This document shows, piece after piece, positions 1 to 4,375 of a stretch of 6,256 nt of DNA. The stretch is taken from contig JADGQN010000288.1 in assembly GCA_017881765.1 (NCBI GenBank), positions 1 to 6,256 of the forward strand. Reading direction: 5' to 3'. Within the stretch, counting starts at the first letter, position 1. Every line of letters begins with the position of its first letter. A model generated the notes under the pieces. That model did not search any database and had not been told where the DNA came from. It was given only the letters and a program-made list of their open reading frames with translations. The position numbers and the translations under genes were made by a program. The DNA comes from Syntrophobacterales bacterium (GTDB taxonomy: Bacteria > Desulfobacterota > Syntrophorhabdia > Syntrophorhabdales > WCHB1-27).

Positions 1-190
1 GGAAATGCGAAACAGAAGCTACGACGAGGAGGACGACGAACCAGACGGCAATGATGGTAAGGAAGGAGGATCCATAGGCTGATCTGTGCCGAGCAATCCT
101 ACAGACCGCCTGCAGTCGCCATTGATTTCGTCGTCGTCTTTTTGTGGTAACACACAGGGTGAGCAGGCAGAAGTCAGCAGAGGGCATAGT
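1..190 (+). ncRNA. Outer intron RNA, probable end of domain III and start of domain IV
   Basis: There is no convincing coding region here. The first 20 bases contain GCGAAACAGAAGC, which resembles GCGAAAGGGGAAGC at 661-673 inside the inner intron; this fits a shared domain III motif. GACGACGAA (32-40) is a perfect inverted match to TTCGTCGTC (127-135), with a further CAATG/CATTG match inside, so 32-135 can fold into a long imperfect stem. TGTG-GTAA-CACA at 143-154 is a GNRA-capped hairpin. The segment 168-190, containing AAGTCAGCAGAGG, resembles sequence that I recall lying just before group II RT genes. Here, however, it is followed by the 5' end of another intron. Domain assignment is inferred, not folded computationally. 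Confidence 0.5.
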
Positions 191-800
191 GTGCGCTGGG
201 CAGCGCACCGATCAGGAGGGTTAGAGTCCCTCTGGCGCCCGGATGAGGGGTGCCATATCCAAAAGCGGGGTAATGCCTCGCTGGCCGGGGAAGGCGAGAT
301 ACGGAGAACCCTATGCGGGCACGAAGCAGGAAACTGCGGCTACGGACAAGGGGAGGCACCTACTGCTCGCGTTCTGTCGAAAAGACAACCGGAGGGCAGG
401 GTGTCCACCGCGAGGTGGAATCCGAAGGGCCTGCGGAGAACTGCCGGGCCGTAGTCGAGGGAGCTATCCCTGTGACGAACCGGTCGGCCAAAGGTGGGGT
501 AAGGTCGAGCCTGCAGTATGGAGGCGAAGGCGCATCTCATTCACCCACCGCACCAAGGTGTGTGCGGACGGCACGGCAGGGAAGATCAGTGCGTGACCCC
601 AGGAGAACTCATGCGGTTCCCGGGTGGCTCCGGGATAAGTAACCCTATAAGCCTGCAAAGCGAAAGGGGAAGCGATGCCGCATGAGTAGTCGGACAACCG
701 AATAGTACCTGAAGCGTGGTGAAAGCCACGTGACCGGAAAATCCGGCGGATTGAGCGGCCCGGGGAAGGCGGTTGGCAAGGATGGTTGGAGAGAGAACGT
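191..800 (+). ncRNA. Inner intron 5' ribozyme half (domains I-III, start of IV)
   Basis: This 610-nt stretch is dense in compact hairpins typical of group II domain I-III RNA and has no convincing protein. Examples are: GTGCGC/GCGCAC at 191-208 at the very 5' end; GCAG-GAAA-CTGC at 326-337; TCCACC-GCGA-GGTGGA at 404-419 followed by ATCCGAAGG, a GNRA hairpin of a form familiar from group II domain I; CCGCAC/GTGCGG at 548-567; a perfect 10-bp stem pairing 607-616 with 678-687, enclosing CCCGG/CCGGG (619-634), which is probably domain II or III; CGTGG/CCACG at 715-730; and CCGGA/TCCGG at 734-746. The domain III/IV boundary near 700-790 is a guess. Overlapping open frames in 86-642 reflect low stop density in GC-rich RNA. 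Confidence 0.75.
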
Positions 801-823
801 GTGCAAGATGAGTAAACATGATG

Positions 824-829
824 AGGAGG
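824..829 (+). promoter_or_regulatory. Shine-Dalgarno site for inner RT/maturase
   Basis: AGGAGG lies 9 nt before a TTG codon at 839. It also lies just inside the longer frame that would begin with ATG at 818 or 821, and neither of those ATGs has a well-spaced purine-rich site (GGAGAGAG at 788-795 is more than 20 nt away). This favours TTG at 839 as the true start. Confidence 0.6.
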
Positions 830-838
830 ATCAGTTCC

Positions 839-2149
839 TTGAGTGAAAAACCCGAACATCATCATGCGAGGAGACTTGCGGACTGGATCAACCCGACCGG
901 GGCAAAGAAGGTACACTCGTTAGTGGACAAGGTGTACAAGATGAAGAACCTGGAGTTAGCCTGGCAGAAGGTGCGCGAAAACCGGGGAGCCGGGGGCATT
1001 GACGGTGAGAGCATCGAGTCGTTTGAGGCGAACCTTACGGAGAACCTCACGAGGCTTCATGAGGAGCTCAAAGCCGACGCCTATCAACCCCAGGCCGTTC
1101 GGCAGAAGATGATACCGAAGCCAGACGAGCCGGAAAAGGAGCGTGAATTAGGCATTCCCGGTATCTATGACCGGGTGTGTCAGCAGGCGCTTACCAACCG
1201 GCTTCAGCCGATCTTCGAGCCGGTATTCGATGATGCCAGCTTCGGGTACCGGAAAGGCAGGTCGGCGAAGGATGCGCTGAAGAAGGTCTGGCGAGAGCTG
1301 CAAGAGGGACGGGAGTGGATCGTAGACGCCGATCTCAAAAACTTTTTCGGGTCGGTTGATCATGAAAAACTTTTGCTCCTCATCACCCAGCGTATAGCAG
1401 ACGGACGGGTGCTCAGGATCATCGAGAGCATCCTGAAGGCCGGATGCTACGCCGAAGGTGAAACGCTCCCGACAGAACAGGGAACTCCCCAGGGTGGGGT
1501 AATTTCTCCGATCCTCAGTAACATCCTTTTGACTCCGTTTGATGGGGAGATGAGGAAGAAGGGCTACCGGTTGACTAGATATGCCGATGATTGGGTCGTG
1601 ACGTGCACGAGCCGGTCGGAGGCGCAAGCGGCGCTTACCGCCGCGAAGCGGATACTTGAGAAGCTGGGAGTCACGCTCCATGCCGAGAAGACGCGTATCG
1701 TGCATGTACGGCAGGGGTTTGAATTTCTCGGCTTCAAGATCAAGCGGGGGAAGCCGTCGTCGTTGAAGCTTGCCCCCGAAAAGATCCGTAGCGGCGTAGT
1801 GCCGGGCAGTCTTTATGCTTATCCTCGTGAGAAGTCGGTCAGACACTTCAGGGAGCGGCTACGCAGGCTCACGCGGCGGAAGGCTCCCCTGAAGACACAA
1901 CAACTGATTGTACAGATCAATCCCGTCATACGCGGCTGGGGGAACTATTTTTGCAAAGCCCACGTCCGTAAGCTCTTCAACCAACTGGATCGTTGGATTG
2001 TGCGTCGTATACGGTCGCACAGGTGCAAGCGCTGGCGTAATGCAGGATGGAAGAAACTCCCAGAAAAGCGTTTGTACGGACAAATGGGTCTTGTTAACCT
2101 TATCTCGCTAATACCCTCTCTTGCATCTGCCCACAGGCGATCCTTGTGA
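839..2149 (+). CDS. ltrA: Group II intron reverse transcriptase/maturase (inner intron)
   Basis: This protein helps its host intron fold and splice, and copies it into new DNA sites by target-primed reverse transcription. With the TTG start it has 436 residues. RT landmarks in this numbering are: RT0/1 around GAGGIDG (50-56); LGIPGIYDRV (104-113) with FGYRKGRS (135-142); DADLKNFF (163-170), whose second Asp (165) is a predicted catalytic residue; QGTPQGGVISP (214-224); the catalytic YADD at 248-251; and EFLGF (295-299). These are followed by a thumb/domain X with GWGNYF (366-371), then a short basic DNA-binding-like tail. No Cys-pair HNH endonuclease domain is present. The YADDWVV and QGGVISP forms differ from the second RT in this window, so the two are not recent duplicates. 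All catalytic residues are intact and no frameshift is seen. The TGA stop overlaps the first base of domain V. A longer start at ATG 818 adds 7 residues and cannot be excluded. Confidence 0.93.
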   Translation: MSEKPEHHHARRLADWINPTGAKKVHSLVDKVYKMKNLELAWQKVRENRGAGGIDGESIESFEANLTENLTRLHEELKADAYQPQAVRQKMIPKPDEPEKERELGIPGIYDRVCQQALTNRLQPIFEPVFDDASFGYRKGRSAKDALKKVWRELQEGREWIVDADLKNFFGSVDHEKLLLLITQRIADGRVLRIIESILKAGCYAEGETLPTEQGTPQGGVISPILSNILLTPFDGEMRKKGYRLTRYADDWVVTCTSRSEAQAALTAAKRILEKLGVTLHAEKTRIVHVRQGFEFLGFKIKRGKPSSLKLAPEKIRSGVVPGSLYAYPREKSVRHFRERLRRLTRRKAPLKTQQLIVQINPVIRGWGNYFCKAHVRKLFNQLDRWIVRRIRSHRCKRWRNAGWKKLPEKRLYGQMGLVNLISLIPSLASAHRRSL

Positions 2150-2182
2150 AAGCCGGATGCGGGAAAACCGCATGTCCGGTTT
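2149..2182 (+). ncRNA. Inner intron domain V
   Basis: This 34-nt element is the catalytic heart of the ribozyme. Strand AAAGCCGGA (2149-2157) pairs with TCCGGTTT (2175-2182), followed by a distal stem TGCGG/CCGCA (2158-2162/2168-2172) closed by a GAAAA loop and a two-base TG bulge on the 3' side. The catalytic triad reads AGC (2151-2153). Length, bulge position and triad match the group II domain V consensus. Its first base is also the last base of the RT stop codon. Confidence 0.88.
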
Positions 2183-2192
2183 GAGCGGCGGA

Positions 2193-2228
2193 CGGAGGCC
2201 AGCCCCTTACCAGGGCGCCTCCTCCGAC
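2193..2228 (+). ncRNA. Inner intron domain VI and 3' splice site, no bulged A seen
   Basis: GGAGGC (2194-2199) pairs with GCCTCC (2217-2222), and GCCC (2202-2205) pairs with GGGC (2213-2216), with loop CTTACCA. An alternative register pairs CGG (2193-2195) with CCG (2224-2226) and AGGC with GCCT, leaving a CCT bulge. In neither register is there an adenosine on the 3' strand between 2217 and 2226, where the branch point normally lies 7-8 nt from the splice site. The 3' end is placed after AC at 2228 by the AY rule, with an uncertainty of a few bases. Confidence 0.6.
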
Positions 2229-2288
2229 CCGACAGCTTCCGCGCAGGAAGCAAAGGCCCGAACATGAAAGAGCGGAGGGACCAACACC
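2229..2288 (+). ncRNA. Resumed outer intron domain IV, leader of the second RT gene
   Basis: Only 60 nt separate the end of the inner intron from the second RT gene. GCTTCC-GCGCA-GGAAGC at 2235-2251 is a perfect 6-bp hairpin. It is followed by AAAGGCCCGAACATG, which resembles leader sequence I recall just upstream of RT genes in related introns. The segment is too short to hold domains I-III of a ribozyme. An 11-codon out-of-frame ORF (ATG 2264, stop 2297-2299) overlaps the TTG start of the RT gene. Confidence 0.6.
2274..2279 (+). promoter_or_regulatory. Shine-Dalgarno site for outer RT/maturase
   Basis: GGAGGG lies 9 nt before the TTG at 2289, the same spacing and start codon as proposed for the inner RT. 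It supports TTG 2289 over the in-frame ATG at 2430, which would remove 47 residues. Confidence 0.6.
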
Positions 2289-3695
2289 TTGTCGGATGAA
2301 AGAGACGCATACAGGAAGGTTGAGATACCCGAAGCCTCCCGGAAGGCGAGGGACGGAACCCCTTTTGAGCCGGGTAGGGAGCGTCAAGCACCCGCAGCGG
2401 TAGAGGACACATCCACTCCGGAGACGACGATGCTGCTTGAGGAGGTTCTGCGCGATGATAACTTGAAAAGAGCATACCAGAAAGTGCGCTCCAACAAGGG
2501 AGCACCGGGCATTGACGGCATGACCGTCGATGAACTGGGACCCTACCTCATGGAACACGGACCACGTATCAGGGAGGCAATCCTCGCAGGAACGTACGCA
2601 CCAAAACCGGTAAAGAGGGTCGATATCCCGAAGGCCGGTGGAGGGGGTGTCCGTTCCTTGGGGATACCGGTTGCGCTTGATCGTTATATCCAGCAGGCGA
2701 TCCTCCAGGTGCTCACCCCGATCTTCGATCCACACTTCAGCGAGTCAAGCCACGGCTTCCGCCCGGGCAGAAGTACCCATGATGCGGTGCGATGCGCCCG
2801 GCAGTATGTGGAAGAGGGCTACCGCTATGTGATCGACCTCGATTTGGAAAAATTCTTCGACAACGTCAACCAGGACATGCTTATGGCCAGAGTGGCCAGA
2901 CGGGTCAAGGATAAGAGGCTCCTCAAGCTGATCAGAGGGTTTATAACCTCGGGCATCATGCACGGAGGCCTCGTCGAGGTGCACGTGAAGGGGACACCTC
3001 AGGGGTCGCCACTCTCGCCGTTGCTCTCCAACATCCTGCTTGATGATCTGGACAAGGAGCTGGAACGGAGGGGACACCGCTTCTGCCGCTATGCGGACGA
3101 TTGTAACACCTATGTGAAATCGAAGAAGTCCGCGGACAGAGTGATGGAGTCGCTGACCCGGTTCATCGAAACAAAGCTCAAACTCACGGTGAACCGGAAG
3201 AAGAGCGCAGTCGGGAGACCCTGGGTAAGGAAATTCCTGGGCTATGCCATGACGTGGGACAGGAAGACACGATTGAAGGTGGCGCCGGAATCGGTACGGC
3301 GGTTTAAGGACCACATCCGGGAGCTGCTGCGTAAGGGTAGGGGGAGGTCAATCGACACCACGATACAGGTGCTGAAACCGCTCCTTGCCGGCTGGATGCA
3401 GTACTATAAACTCGCAGCAGTGAAAGGTACGTTCGAATCCCTGGATGAATGGCTGCGCAGGAAACTGCGCCGTGTACTGTGGAAGCACTGGAAGAAACCA
3501 CGCACCCGAATGAAGAGGCTCATACAACGGGGACTCGACAAGGAACGCGCCCGTATCTCGGCTTACAACGGTCGCGGCCCGTGGTGGAACGCCGGAGCCT
3601 CCCACATGAATCAGGCCGTGCCGACCACATGGTTCGCTCAGCGGGGACTCGTGAGTCTCCTTGACATGCATCGGAGTTTTAACAAGCTTTCATGA
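2289..3695 (+). CDS. ltrA: Group II intron reverse transcriptase/maturase (outer intron)
   Basis: This 468-residue RT/maturase serves the outer intron in splicing and retromobility. After a variable N-terminal extension (about 1-47), the core begins near MLLEEVL. It shows: RT0/1 with NKGAPGIDGMTVDEL (69-83); LGIPVALDRYIQQA (124-137); HGFRPGRSTHDAV (155-167); DLDLEKFFDNVN (183-194), with Asp185 predicted catalytic; GTPQGSPLSPLLSN (235-248); YADD at 268-271; RKFLGY (314-319); and thumb/domain X with AGWMQYY (367-373). A C-terminal DNA-binding-like region carries GRGPWWNAGASHMN (428-441), characteristic of one large bacterial group II RT family. There is no HNH endonuclease. The motif GTPQGS has Ser where most relatives have Gly. 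The ORF is intact. The stop codon lies directly before domain V. The start is TTG with a good ribosome site; an upstream out-of-frame MKERRDQ reading at 2264 could be a remnant of an earlier start separated by a one-base shift. Confidence 0.93.
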   Translation: MSDERDAYRKVEIPEASRKARDGTPFEPGRERQAPAAVEDTSTPETTMLLEEVLRDDNLKRAYQKVRSNKGAPGIDGMTVDELGPYLMEHGPRIREAILAGTYAPKPVKRVDIPKAGGGGVRSLGIPVALDRYIQQAILQVLTPIFDPHFSESSHGFRPGRSTHDAVRCARQYVEEGYRYVIDLDLEKFFDNVNQDMLMARVARRVKDKRLLKLIRGFITSGIMHGGLVEVHVKGTPQGSPLSPLLSNILLDDLDKELERRGHRFCRYADDCNTYVKSKKSADRVMESLTRFIETKLKLTVNRKKSAVGRPWVRKFLGYAMTWDRKTRLKVAPESVRRFKDHIRELLRKGRGRSIDTTIQVLKPLLAGWMQYYKLAAVKGTFESLDEWLRRKLRRVLWKHWKKPRTRMKRLIQRGLDKERARISAYNGRGPWWNAGASHMNQAVPTTWFAQRGLVSLLDMHRSFNKLS

Positions 3696-3727
3696 ACCGC
3701 CGTATGCCGAACGGCACGTACGGTGGT
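3696..3727 (+). ncRNA. Outer intron domain V (CGC triad)
   Basis: ACCGCCGTA (3696-3704) pairs with TACGGTGGT (3719-3727). The distal stem TGCC/GGCA is closed by a GAAC tetraloop and has a CG bulge at 3717-3718. The catalytic triad position reads CGC rather than AGC, a variant known from group IIC and some other bacterial introns. The element is 32 nt, two shorter than the usual 34, because the distal stem has four pairs. Confidence 0.88.
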
Positions 3728-3765
3728 GTGAGAGGTTGGGGTCGTGAGACCCCCGCCTACTCGAT
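3728..3765 (+). ncRNA. Outer intron domain VI with branch-point A and 3' splice site
   Basis: GAG (3730-3732) pairs with CTC (3760-3762), AGG (3733-3735) with CCT (3756-3758), and GGGGTC (3738-3743) with GACCCC (3748-3753), closed by a GTGA tetraloop. A3759 is left as a single bulged adenosine seven bases from the 3' end, the expected branch point. The intron ends in GAT at 3763-3765, obeying the AY rule, so the 3' exon starts at 3766. Confidence 0.87.
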
Positions 3766-4030
3766 TCAACATTTTCATCGGTAATCGCTAGTCTCAGGAG
3801 TTACCGCAAGGTGAGGACTTGTAGGTGCAGTGCTCAGTCCCTCTCCATCTCGCCAGGTCAACAAAACACCTACTAATGGCGCGTGCCGGCCTTCTCGCCG
3901 CTTGCTACATTACCAGGAGAAAGAGGTTACCCCGTTCCTGACGAGAAAATGGAAGCGAAGAATGGAGCCTGCCGGAGAGTAGATGGTTCTTTATTTACTT
4001 TCCTTTACAAGTGCATTATGCTGTAAGCTA
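3766..4030 (+). other. Non-coding 3' flank of the intron, upstream of the metal operon
   Basis: No gene is supported here. CGGTAA (3779-3784) pairs with TTACCG (3801-3806) as a 6-bp stem with a 16-nt loop, 14 nt after the intron. GAGGACT (3813-3819) can pair imperfectly with AGTCCCTC (3836-3843). These could form a small structured leader or be chance. One forward frame is open from 3766 to a TAA at 3874-3876 (36 codons). It could be the tail of a gene split by the intron, but it matches nothing I recognise. From about 3980 the sequence becomes more AT-rich, fitting a promoter region. I found no clear terminator and no convincing Zur-type palindrome. Confidence 0.5.
3994..4022 (+). promoter_or_regulatory. 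Weak sigma70-like promoter candidate
   Basis: TTTACT (3994-3999) and TATGCT (4017-4022) are separated by exactly 17 nt; each matches four of six consensus bases. The site lies in a local AT-rich stretch just before the first gene of the metal operon. If used, transcription would start close to the ATG at 4031, giving an almost leaderless message, which weakens the case. Confidence 0.25.
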
Positions 4031-4294
4031 ATGAATAGAAGACCTGCTCTGTTCCTACTCATCTTTTTCTCCCTCTCCATTCTGGGGCTTGCATTTCATC
4101 ACCACGCGGATGGAACCGCACATGATAATTGTTCTGTCTGCTTTAATGTCTCCCACCACGCAAATTTCGCTTTTCACGATGTTCCTCAAATCTCACCACC
4201 AGCTTCCCTTGTTCTCCTCACCTCTTTAGAGAATAAGGTCCGCCCTCCCTCCGTTTGTTATTCTTCGTACTCAAATCGAGCTCCCCCCGCTTAG
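4031..4294 (+). CDS. Small His/Cys-rich exported or membrane protein of the metal operon
   Basis: This is an 87-residue protein of no named family that I can assign. Residues 1-22 begin with Arg-Arg and run into a long hydrophobic stretch (LFLLIFFSLSILGLAF), read as a signal peptide or single membrane anchor. Directly after it comes a candidate metal-binding segment: HHH at 23-25, H31, a CxxC pair at C34 and C37, HH at 42-43, and H49. The arrangement resembles small proteins of unknown function near metal-transport genes in other Gram-negatives, which I know only by general layout. The C-terminal ~35 residues are Ser/Pro-rich. The start at ATG 4031 gives a classical signal sequence. An upstream in-frame ATG at 3983 has GGAGAG before it but adds 16 atypical residues. 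The gene is followed 81 nt later by the outer-membrane protein gene. Inferred role: binding or sensing periplasmic zinc or another metal; unproven. Confidence 0.65.
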   Translation: MNRRPALFLLIFFSLSILGLAFHHHADGTAHDNCSVCFNVSHHANFAFHDVPQISPPASLVLLTSLENKVRPPSVCYSSYSNRAPPA

Positions 4295-4375
4295 TATCCG
4301 AATCCTCAAGCTGTTCTGATCAAAGAGACGCAAAGAAGATTACATCACAAGAATCGGATATGCGGAGGTGCCATC

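Larger units (their letters stand above)
191..2228 (+). mobile_element. Inner group II intron, complete, with its own RT/maturase
   Basis: The 5' end matches the group II consensus GUGYG at 191-195 (GTGCG); an equally good match, GTGTG, starts two bases earlier at 189. A ~600-nt structured 5' half is followed by an RT/maturase (839-2149), domain V (2149-2182) and a domain VI hairpin. The 3' end is placed at 2228 on the AY rule (AC at 2227-2228). Total length is about 2.04 kb, normal for a bacterial group II intron with an ORF lacking an endonuclease domain. The intron sits in the same orientation as the outer intron, in the part of outer domain IV upstream of the outer RT gene. It therefore need not break either the outer ribozyme core or the outer ORF. 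Boundaries are good to a few bases at each end. Confidence 0.75.
1..3765 (+). mobile_element. Outer group II intron (5' end outside window), interrupted by a second group II intron
   Basis: A group II intron is a self-splicing retroelement made of a six-domain ribozyme with an RT/maturase gene in domain IV. Its visible parts are a domain III/IV-like stretch at 1-190, a domain IV remnant at 2229-2288, the RT/maturase at 2289-3695, domain V at 3696-3727 and domain VI ending at 3765 in CTCGAT. The 5' end (GUGYG) and domain I are not in the window. Between them lies a complete second intron at about 191-2228. The nested reading is inferred from three things. First, there is no 5' ribozyme half directly before the second RT. 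Second, the segment CAGAAGTCAGCAGAGG (168-183) resembles, from memory, a sequence that precedes group II RT genes. Third, both domain V elements are intact and in the same orientation. The 3' end is well supported; the left extent is unknown. Confidence 0.7.

Noticed and set aside
86..642. Overlapping forward open frames (86-454, 243-596, 313-642)
   Set aside because: They lie in hairpin-rich group II RNA, overlap each other, show odd composition (Arg/Gly/Trp-rich) and have no family resemblance; they are low-stop-density artefacts.
709..752. Possible extra domain V ahead of the first RT (CGTGG/CCACG and CCGGA/TCCGG hairpins)
   Set aside because: The stems do not share the domain V layout: no AGC or CGC triad at the base, no two-base bulge, and two separate hairpins instead of one 34-nt element.
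464..916. Minus-strand open frame of 150 codons
   Set aside because: It runs antisense to ribozyme RNA and the start of the RT gene, with no ribosome site or recognisable motif.
2229..3765. Second intron as an independent tandem insertion
   Set aside because: A tandem intron would need its own domain I-III (several hundred nt) before its RT, but only about 60 nt are available. A 5'-truncated copy remains a weaker alternative to nesting.
3836..3855. tRNA or tmRNA 3' end suggested by a CGCCA sequence
   Set aside because: There is no T-arm consensus (GGTTCGAATC-like) and no cloverleaf-compatible pairing upstream.
3980..4030. Zur-type operator before the metal operon
   Set aside because: I looked for a GTTAT/ATAAC-like palindrome and found only AT-rich sequence without convincing dyad symmetry.
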